From NCBI GenBank assembly GCA_963576565.1, contig OY755042.1, positions 109,421,314 to 109,485,313 of the forward strand: a stretch of DNA of 64,000 nt, written 5' to 3'. The stretch is from Aspidapion aeneum. Its lineage: Eukaryota > Arthropoda > Insecta > Coleoptera > Brentidae. This document shows, piece by piece, positions 55,501 through 64,000 of this stretch. A program made the translations under genes and the position numbers. The notes beneath the pieces were generated by a model that did not search any database, was not told where the DNA came from, and saw only the letters and a list, made by a program, of their open reading frames with translations. Every line of letters begins with the position of its first letter. Position 1 is the stretch's first letter.

Positions 55501-55831
55501 TCTGTATCTATGTAACGTTGGGTACATTTTTTTAAAATTGAATTTTTACCTCTAGTAAAAAGTGAATAATTTTGGATTATTTTTAATTATTTTATGTATA
55601 ACAATGGGTCCTATTTTAGAAAAGTTTGGTCTTCTGACTCTGAAAGTTGCACGCCACTGCCCACTTGCCGCTCATCTATAGGTACTTAGTACGCTTAAAG
55701 TTTGATTTATCTAATAATATGAATAATCCCCAGAAAATCGTACCTAATCTTAATAATCAGTGACGGCCCTGGGCAAATTTTAGAATGGAACTAGAACCAA
55801 TTTTGACGCCCCTCGTACTGGCTTTTAATAT

Positions 55832-56502
55832 GGGCGGCGGATAAAAGGTCGAAAGTACAAAAGGTCGAAAAAATAAGGTCGAAAATACAAAAGGTCGAAA
55901 GTACAAAAGATCGAAAGTACAAAAGATCGGAAAACAAAAGGTCGAAAGTGCAAAAGGTCGAAAGTACAAAAGGTCAAAAGTACAAAAGATCGAAAGTACA
56001 AAAAGTCGAAAAAAATCGACAATACAAAATATTAAAAATACCACTTTACCGTATCAAGTCGAATTGACCTGTCCAGTCCAGGTGGACCCGGGGCCGAGGA
56101 TAGGTTAGGTTTCTATCCCAACCTGGCCCGGTTAGGTTAGTATATCAAAAAAAAACTTTCCTGACGAAATCAGGGTAGTTTTTTTTTGTAAACAAACCTA
56201 ACCTGGTCAGGTTGGGTTAGTAACCTAACCGGGTTAACTATGAACTATCCTCGACCTCTGGACTACCTTGGCTGGGCAGGGCAATTGGACTTGGTTAGGT
56301 TTCAATCTTTTATTTTCATTCACTTTCGACCTTTTGTACTTTCGACCTTTTGTATTTTCGACCTTTTGTATTTTCGACCTTTTGTTTTTCGACCTTTTGT
56401 ACTTTCCACCTTTTGTACTTTGGACCTTTTGTATTTTCGACCTTATTTTTTCGACCTTTGTACTTTCGACCTTTTGTACTTTCGACCTTTTATCCGCCGC
56501 CC
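55832..56502. mobile_element. Foldback-type transposon 3 (tandem-repeat TIRs)
   Basis: The perfect ends GGGCGGCGGATAAAAGGTCG and their inverse are flanked by a perfect 9 bp duplication TTTTAATAT (55823-55831, 56503-56511). The arms (about 55832-56040 and 56310-56502) are units such as AAGTACAAAAGGTCGA. The core carries GGTTAGGTT words and AAACTTTCCTGACGAAATC, related to the cores of foldback elements 1 and 2. No transposase. Confidence 0.88.
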
Positions 56503-57094
56503 TTTTAATATACAAAGTTATATACGATTTTATTTTTTCAAAAATTTTGTTGAAAATTTAATTTTCAATCTAAATGTTAAAACCGCGTTTCGGTAGCTGC
56601 TGTGGTTTATATCTGACAAACTGTGACTGACGAACTTTGATGTTTTAACAAATATTGTTGAAAATATAATTCTTAATCTAGCATTGCATTGTTGGCTGCT
56701 GTGGTTTTCGAATTATGATAATTTTAAATATTTGAACCCCCTACTACCCCCTTGCAGCCCCCACATCCACCAAAGTATAATGACCGCAAAATAGTTGTGC
56801 AGAATTTTGTCAAAATCGGTTTATCGGTTTTTAAGTTATTGTGTCCCAGACAGACCGACAGACAGACACCATCACAAAATTTGGCAGAAGGCCCGTTCCC
56901 ACCTCCGTGACGTAAAGTTTATAGTCTTTACTTCCAATAAAAAAAATAGCTTAATATAAAACAGCAGTATTTTACTCATATACGTATATGATTTCACTAA
57001 ATTTAAATATTTTAAATATTTTCACAAAAATTTAAAAAATATTTACAAAAATATTACTGTATTTTCTAAAAATTTTCACGCATTTGATTTGTAT
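56503..57094. other. Spacer with a short GACAGACA repeat
   Basis: Holds the motif TGTCAAAATCGGTTTATCGG followed by CAGACAGACCGACAGACAGACA near 56808-56870, as in other repeats of the window. No gene seen. Confidence 0.5.
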
Positions 57095-57712
57095 GTATAG
57101 GGTTTTCCCGTATATTTTTACACCATTTGAATAGATATCAAAATACGATAAATGCAAAAGTTTCGTAATTTAAGAATATGTATATCAGAATGTCAAAAAG
57201 AAATCCTAAATGCCAAAATTTGACAGGTCAGTGGTTTTTTTTAATGGAATACTCAGGCACGTCGATTTTGTTTACGAGAGAAACACTTTTTGACTATTTT
57301 GAAATTTTTGTAACACGAACCCCCTTCGAATGGTATACTTTACCCCTATATTTTGAATAGGGAAAGTGGGTCTAGTAAGATCTTGTTTTGAAGGCCTTTT
57401 GAATGTCCTTAGGACCGTGTAAAAATTTCAAATATCTATCCATTAGTTTTTGAGATAGATGCCTTCAAACTTTCAAATTTAACATGAACTGATAAAATAA
57501 AAATTTTATTAGAATTTTATTATTTTTCGGATTTTTACAGACTGATAGAAAAAATATATATTTTTTGACATTTTGAATTTTTTTTTGACACTCTGACCTA
57601 AGATTCTTAAATTTCGTAAAAAATTATGAAACTTTTGTATTTATCATATTTTGATATCTATTCACGTTTTAGATGTGACGTAAAAATATACGGGAAAACC
57701 CTGTACAAGGTG
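57095..57712. mobile_element. Palindromic MITE, AGGGTTTTCCC ends
   Basis: The left end is AGGGTTTTCCCGTATATTTT and the right end its exact inverse; the arms extend inward for over 100 bp. The same arm sequence occurs at 42147-42320 and at 44190-44282 with 45142-45192. TA-type flanks suggest a mariner-like origin, not proven. The small ORF near 57178 is a by-product. Confidence 0.75.
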
Positions 57713-57998
57713 TCTCATTATATTTTTTCCCACCCTTTTAGACCATTAATAATAATGGGGTATTTTTGGAAAGTATATTCCAAGCCTAATCTATTAATTA
57801 AATAATATAAGGAGCATCCAATTTACAAAAACTATAAATTTGAGCGCCTGTCAAATATGGTGAGCATCAGGAATAAAGTAAAGATGCAATTTAAAAGTCA
57901 AAATTTCGCGAATTCGAACACAATTTCTTTTATATTCCTACATCAATTATTTATGGTCTAAAAGGGTGGGAAAAAATATAATGAGACACCCTGTACAT
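57705..57998. mobile_element. Palindromic MITE, TACAGGGTGTCTC ends
   Basis: The left end is GTACAAGGTGTCTCATTATA and the right end is the inverse TATAATGAGACACCCTGTAC. The arms run about 45 bp (through TTTCCCACCCTTTTAGACCA). It abuts the previous MITE. TA duplication is possible. Confidence 0.75.
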
Positions 57999-57999
57999 A

Positions 58000-58689
58000 G
58001 TGGCAAGCTTCCGAGCCTCCTTGGACCCCCCCCCCCCGAAAATCCTGGATCTGATTCTGAGGTAGTCCTTTCTTAACCCAAACCTATTTTGGTTGAATGA
58101 ACAAAAAAGTTTTTTTGGCGACTCCAATAACCTGGCTAAAAATGTGATCATCCTGTACTTTTGTTTTTTACCTCTGAGGCGCCCGCCTGGCGGCCCCTAA
58201 TACTCCGTTTGCCCTATATTAGGGCCGGCCCTGGTATTAGTTGTGGGTAATTCATCAATATAATACGAGGTGAGGTGAAGAACCTGATTATACCACCATG
58301 ACCGTTAGTTATTATGATAAAAAAGTGGTTTTTAGTAAAGTTACATTTTTTCTAAATATATAATGTACCACAGAACCATAATATATTATTATCACACTTG
58401 ACTTGTTATATTTCTTAAAAAAAAACTGAGAAATAACTGACAGAAGGTAATCACAATAGTTTTTAATTTAGGATGAGGTCATTTTTTACAAAAAAAAATG
58501 TTGAATGTTAAAAAAACTTTTCAAGAACAGTTTAATATTAATTTATTTGTAAAAAGGTATATTATACCAACAAACAGACATTTTAATGACATAGACGTAA
58601 CTGAATCGCGTTTTAAAAATTACGTGGAGAAAATTTTAAATAGATTTGTTGGTATACCAGTGGCGCAGTCCGTACACGGTAAAAAAAGG
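58000..58689. other. Spacer, nothing convincing
   Basis: A C-run (58027-58038) and a short frame at 58498-58716 with no family match. No element ends. Confidence 0.4.
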
Positions 58690-58692
58690 GGG

Positions 58693-58875
58693 TGGGTTGA
58701 TCTGGTGATTCTCTGAATGGATTCGGTGACCTGGCCATTCAGAAAATCACCACACACAGGGTATATAAAGTGCCTATTTGGAGCTAGCAGCTAGTGCTGG
58801 CACATTGTGGCTCTCTGTACTAAGGTCACTCATCGTCAAGCAAGCTTGCCTTTACGATGAGTGTCCTTACTATGT
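58693..58875. repeat. Two short hairpins
   Basis: GGTGATTCTCTGAATGG / CCATTCAGAAAATCACC (about 58703-58752) and ACTCATCGT / ACGATGAGT (about 58828-58863) within otherwise unassigned DNA. They may be parts of one repeat. Confidence 0.5.
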
Positions 58876-59509
58876 ACCCTGTTGAATATGTCAAAAGGTT
58901 TATGACCCATCAATGGTTTAAGACTACAACCATCGCATAAATGACTTAATGCAATAAGGCCAGGCACTAATAGTGTCGGGCACTATTCTGACAGTTTTTC
59001 ATTGAAAACTGACAGTTGATCTTTCAAAATTGACATACCAAAGTGAAATTTATAAATCCAGTCGTTCATTTTCCATTAATAATGGCGGCACTATTAATTC
59101 CGGCTCTTATAATACACAAAGGCCTAATTTTAAAAGAAGACAGCTATTCATATAATGCGAAACTGTCAGAATAGTACCCGGCACAATTATTGCCTGGCTT
59201 TAATTGCAATAAGTCCCATGATGATTAAGTTTCTGGCCAAAAATATCATTTGAAGGCTACTGGGTTCTATTTACTAGATAGTATTTAAATTATTACGGAC
59301 TTATTGGAATAAAACTGACTTTATTTTAAAGTCGACTTTATTTTGACACATTTACACAGAAAACTAACAGCTGACCTCTCAAAATTGACATACCAAAGCC
59401 AAATTTCATTTAATAAATCGGGTTTTTAAATACACAAAGGCCGAATTTTGAAGCAGAGCAGCTGCTTTTTATATGTAAATCTGTCACTATAGGGTCGATG
59501 TTTAAATAA
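58876..59509. other. Spacer, nothing recognised
   Basis: Contains two partly similar stretches with TTGACATACCAAAGTGAAATTT and ACTGACAGTTGATCTTTCAA words (near 59020 and 59380), so probably an old tandem repeat. No gene. Confidence 0.45.
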
Positions 59510-60880
59510 GGTCGGGTTTTATTCCAATAAGTGTCTATTATCTGAGTTGAATACAGTTTTAAAACTTAAAGTTAAAAAATAAAAATCAAATTTTTTAAAT
59601 GTTCTAAACAGTTTTAAACCTATTATTTTCAAAATTGGTACCCGTGGGTTTTTTGGGATGGAAAATTCGAATATGGACACTTTTTTACTGTGGACGTTAG
59701 AGGCTGCTTCACACTACACTTTTGATGGTTTAAAATTTAAATAACTTTTTTCTCAGTGTTGTTTTTTACGTTTTCTGTTAAAAAGTAATTTCCTCCGTTT
59801 TCTGGATATCTCGGTTTTTTGTGTTCGATCCCGCAGCGGAAAATTCAAACTATTTTGAAAAAAAAATAAAAATTGGTACATTTAAGGAAGAAATTTGCGC
59901 AGTGAAGCAGTTGTGCCCAACGTATTATTCTAAAATACTGTTAATATTTTAAATTTAGTTTGTAGTTTTTTTTATTCAAAATAATTTGATTAATCCGAAA
60001 AATCTGGAAAATGGCTTACTTTAGCGTATTATAACAAGAGTACCTTTTTTGGTTTGAAATGCCTAAAAAATAATCTTTTTAACAAAAAACGTAAAAAGCT
60101 ACAATGAAAAAAAGTTACGGTCATTTTAGACCATCAAAAGTGTAGAGTGAAGCGCCCTCTAACGGCCACAGTAAAAAAGTGTCCATATTCAGGTTTTGCA
60201 TTGCAAAAAATCCACGGGTACCAATTTTAAAAATATTCCGTTTAAAACTGTTTATAATTTTCCAAAACTCGATTTTTATTTTTTAATTTTAACACCCTGT
60301 ATCTCGGAAACAGAGCAATTTTGCACTGTAGTTTATATAAACTTTTATGCCTATTTTGCGGTTAAAATATTGACGTCTATTTTCGGGAAACCCTGTATAT
60401 TTTTAATACTTTAAATTTAGTTTTTAATTTTTTTTTCAAAATAATTTGATTAATCCGATGCGACATCGAAGATTAAAAACCGAAAAATCTGGAAAATGGC
60501 TTACTTTAGCGGATTCTAACAAGAGTACCTTTTTTGGTTTGAAATGCCTAAAAAATTATATTTTTAACAAAAAACGTAAAAAGGTACACTGAAAAAAGTT
60601 ATGGTCATTTTAGACCATCAAAAGTGTAGTCTGAAGCGCCCTCTAACGGCCACAGTAAAAAAGTATCCATATTCGGGTTTGGCATTCCAAAAAATCCATT
60701 TTAAAAATAATCCGTTTAACTGTTTATAATTTTCAAAAATTCGATTTTTATTTTTTAATTTTAACACCCTGTATCTCGGAAACAGAGCAATTTTGCACTG
60801 TAGTTTATATAAACTTTTATGCCTATTTTGCGGTTAAAATATTGACGTCTATTTTCGGCAAACCCTGTATATCAAATAAA
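59510..60880. repeat. Palindrome plus 473 bp tandem duplication
   Basis: 59660-59760 (ACTGTGGACGTTAGAGGCTGC) is matched in reverse by 60110-60215, forming a palindrome of about 700 bp. A block ending ACCCTGTATCTCGGAAACAG repeats at 60291-60400 and 60764-60873 (offset 473). No coding capacity. Confidence 0.7.
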
Positions 60881-61311
60881 ATGCTAAAAATTTTGGTAGT
60901 TGTTTTTGCGATATTAAAAAATATTGTTACCTGCCTATATGAGTTTAAAAATAAGAACATGCATTTAAATAATAAACTTGTAAGGTATAAGAAGGAAATA
61001 GCCCAATTTGTTTAGAAAGCCAAGTACCAAGTGAAGATAAAATTGTAATTAAAACAAAATTACTGTTGAAAAAACAAGCTTTTTTACTTTCGTGATATAC
61101 AGGGTGTTTCTATATCCCATGTACCAACAAAGAGTGGTGATTCGTTGGCTTATTTTAAGACTAAAAGTTCTTATGAAAATAGATTCGCAAACGCTTCTTT
61201 ATCTTCCAAAGTGTTTATTAGTTTTTCCTTTATAATTCATGCAGTTTTTTAGAAATTTAGATCAAACTTCTCATCTGAATTAATAAATAAGACGTACTTC
61301 ATTAGGCATAG
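60881..61311. other. Spacer, nothing recognised
   Basis: AT-rich, with an ACAGGGTGTTTC word near 61100 like other MITE ends. No gene seen. Confidence 0.4.
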
Positions 61312-61324
61312 TAAATATTAATTA

Positions 61325-62760
61325 AATCTGGAAAAGCTAGCGGACCTGGGGGAATATATGCTGAAATGCTCAAATATGGATTAGAGAAACTACTATATAC
61401 ATATATTATCAATCAATGCATAAAGGGACATCCAGTACCTGATGATTGAGAAATTGCGTTCATATCCTCAATACATAAAAAAAGAAAAAAGCTGGATTGC
61501 AACAATTACAGAGGAATTTCAGTAACCAGTACTCTAAGTAGATTGTACGGTAGGATGCTTAGAGATCTAATAGAGAATGATTTTCATGACCAAGAAGAAG
61601 AACAGCAAAGTGGGTTTCGTGTAGGCAGGTCCTGTAGTGATAATGTTTTTTGTTCTAAATAAGTAATTGACAAAAGGAGCACCAGAAATATAGAGTCATG
61701 GTACCTTTGTGGACCTGCAAAAAGTATATGATGCCGTTCGAGTAGAAAAATTATAGACAGTGTTACAGCAAACTAATATCAATCATACATACATAAAAGC
61801 GATAAAAGAACTATACAGAGTCAAAATCTAAAATTAAAATTGGAAATCGTCTTTCAAAAGAATTCCTGGTAACGAAAGGCTTAAGACAGGGATGTTGTAT
61901 CTCTCCAACTCTTTTTAAAATATATATCGCACTAGTTCTAAAAACTGGAAACATAAAGTGCACGGCATGGGAATACAACTTAACGACCGATTTACCATAT
62001 ACACACTACAGTTTGCTGACGACCAAGTAATTGTAGCTAATGAATAAGAAGACATGGAGTATATGATGAGAAAGTTAACGGAGGAATACCAAAAGTGGGG
62101 ATTAACAGTAAACGTGGACAAGACACAGTACTTATGTATTGGAAACGAATCCAGTCAGTTAGAACTAGACAATAGACAAACAATATCTCCATGCAATGAG
62201 TATATATACTTGGGTGTCACATTTGATAAGACAGGAACAGACTGTAAAGGGCTGGAAAAAAGAATAGTAAAAGCAAAAAAGGTTATTGGATGTCTTACCA
62301 GTATTTTATGGAGCAGAGAGATAAAAAAGATTGTAAAATTTAACATATATGAAACAATGGTGAAAAGCACGCTGTGGTATGAAATAGAAACTTGTCGCGT
62401 AACAGAAAAATACAAAACAAAAATGGAAAGTGTCGAAATGGATGCAATAATCAATGAGAATATCTAGAACAGATCACATATATAAGAATGGGAATCGAGG
62501 GAAGCATAACGGATGACATCACTAAATGACAACTGATATGGTACGGCCATGTACAACGGATGAACGACGAAAGATTACAAAAGCAGTTCCTAGAATGGCA
62601 ACCAATAGGGCGCAGAAAAAGGTGGCGTCCTAAACTAGAATGGCAACAGTCAATCCAAAGATCAATGAGTCAAAAAAACCTGACAGACGATGATTGTCAC
62701 GATGAAAGGAGGTGAAGAATAGGCGAAGTAAAAAAACGTTCTAAACTGACATAGTAGTAG
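61325..62760 (+). mobile_element. LINE (RTE-like), 5'-truncated, decayed
   Basis: Flanked by a perfect 13 bp duplication TAAATATTAATTA (61312-61324, 62761-62773). Broken frames match the copy at 25819-27463: AEMLKYGLEKLL, NYRGISVTSTLSRLYGRMLR, the FADDQVIVA region and 62054-62467 (KTQYLCIGNESSQLELDNRQ). Its tail is a (TAG)n run. Several stops and frameshifts make it inactive. Confidence 0.92.
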
Positions 62761-62773
62761 TAAATATTAATTA

Positions 62774-63484
62774 GAATGTACAGGAGATATTGTTTTAGGG
62801 GTCATGACCATTTTTCCCCCATAATTTTTTTGCGGTACACCAGTGGTAGATTCTAAAATACAAAATAAATTATCTGTTTCACTTTTACGTATCTGCAAAC
62901 GTTCTTGAGCGAAAAATTAAAAACTATCCGCATGATGACTATTTCAAGAAATTTAGCAAATTACAAAAAAATTATTGTTTTTCTCCATAAGGGTAATAAA
63001 AGAAAACAGAGACCAAAAAGTTTCTCAACAAAGCAGGGTTTTTTATTGTATTTTAGAATTCACCAGCCGCTAACGGCATGAAAGTTTAGGGGTAGGGAAA
63101 TTTCTGAAAATCGGTAATGAAGTGTTTAAGGACCTATCTGTCGAATATATTTTGAAGCACCCTGTATCGGAGGGGGTCAAATTTACGTTGAAAAATCCTG
63201 CAGATATCAACCTTAACTTAAATAAAATAATGCAACATACCAAATTGTTAAAATGTTTTCTACGTATGTTGGTATAGATAGATAGATGTGTAATTTCGTG
63301 AAAATTGTAAATGTCTAAAATAATCATTTAAAATGATTTGTCACAATTATAGATTTCCTGCTTTCGGAAGTTTCTAATAAATTGCTTATTTACCTGTCAT
63401 CAGTTTACCACGTTATTTTGCTATTTGTTGGGTTCTATTAATATAATATACCGACTGGTCCACTCATCTACTAGTAGTTAAATA
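62774..63484. other. Spacer, nothing recognised
   Basis: Contains the word ACCCTGTATCGGAGGGGGTC near 63160, as in MITE ends. The short frame at 63070-63327 has no family match. Confidence 0.4.
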
Positions 63485-64000
63485 TTAGCTCACACATATA
63501 CTATACTATAGTAGTGTGAGCTATGGTGATCCTAATTTTTTCGAGAAAAAAAAAGTTGCTCCGATTTCAAAATTTTTTAGATATCTTTGCGTTTCAGATG
63601 ATTTTGAAACTTTTTTGTTGCGCCGTCTGTCTGTCTGTATGTCTGTCTGTCTGTATGTCTGTCTGTAACGACCAACGCGCATAACTCAAAAACCGCTTGG
63701 CCGATTTTAATGAAATTTGGTACCTAGGCTGGGTCTTGGGTCGAGATGGTCCCATTTAAAAATGAACAAAATCCACCGAACACAAACCAAATAAAAGGGT
63801 GGGGGTAGATTTCAAAAATTAGAGTTTATGTGAAAATATGGCGCGTGTGATATCAAACGAAAGGTAATTGAGTCTGTAGTTAAACAAAATACATTTTAAT
63901 TTATTTTAAAAAAAGGGTGGGGGTATATTTTAAAAATTAGAGTTTAAGTGAAAATATGGCTTGTGTGATATCAAACGAAAGGTAATTGAGTCCGGAGTTT
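63485..64000 (-). mobile_element. AGCTCACAC-family repeat, copy 4, cut by window end
   Basis: Reverse copy of the 2697-3425 element. The hairpin end at 63488-63521 and the first tandem units are present; the rest lies outside the window. A (GTCT)n/(CTGT)n stretch occurs at 63620-63670. Confidence 0.75.

Noticed and set aside
55757..56044. 95-codon ORF rich in FDLLYFRPF
   Set aside because: Translation of foldback arm units; same on the opposite arm.
58498..58716. 72-codon ORF with Lys/Phe-rich sequence
   Set aside because: No family match, no splice context and no repeat homologue; length is within chance for AT-rich DNA.

Overview
The window is animal nuclear DNA, most likely from an insect with a large, repeat-rich genome. 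It is AT-rich, has spliceosomal introns and conserved animal genes, and is packed with LINEs and short inverted-repeat transposons. A beetle or another large-genome insect fits the repeat style, but that placement is an inference with low confidence. No bacterial or viral gene is visible.

Four host genes can be reconstructed. (1) Flightless-I (gelsolin family, + strand): six exons at 600-751, 4896-5020, 9524-9726, 15409-15620, 49507-49657 and 52472-52636. They join in frame into 336 codons, and both ends lie outside the window. (2) Exocyst subunit EXOC1/Sec3 (- strand): six exons between 32225 and 24088, together exactly 840 codons plus stop. (3) An RBM41-like RNA-binding protein (+ strand): one 379-codon exon at 34697-35836. 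(4) A nardilysin-type M16 metalloprotease (- strand): six exons between 49279 and 37916, 1075 codons plus stop. Genes 2-4 all lie inside the 33.9 kb intron of Flightless-I between 15620 and 49507. They are unrelated in function, and nothing suggests an operon-like logic.

Local duplication is the main theme. Downstream of EXOC1, its last exon has been amplified into five tandem partial copies (17203-24087). Three of these have an exact 1402 bp period and intact reading frames, and two encode identical protein. The convergent 3' ends of RBM41 and nardilysin were also duplicated with a 1337 bp period. Further fragments of EXOC1 and RBM41 sit inside EXOC1 introns. The EXOC1 fragment is carried by an element with terminal inverted repeats that has captured gene sequence and was later hit by a LINE.

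The rest is mobile DNA. 0.6-9.5 kb: a hammerhead-ribozyme-like motif, a hAT-type MITE and a deeply nested stack of elements. 10.2-14.3 kb: a 1.1 kb tandem array. 15.7-16.9 kb: a LINE with a TA-repeat tail hit by a hAT-type MITE. 32.9-34.0 kb: a CR1/Jockey-like LINE. 40-48 kb: several palindromic elements between and around nardilysin exons. 49.7-52.3 kb: a foldback element and paired repeats. 53.0-53.7 kb: three tRNA-like genes in an inverted repeat, with a glycine-type body and an unexpected anticodon. 54-64 kb: LINE copies, a third foldback element and several MITEs. Three foldback elements (6521-7422, 49727-50527, 55832-56502) share one architecture: terminal inverted repeats built of short tandem units, a common core, and 9 bp target duplications.
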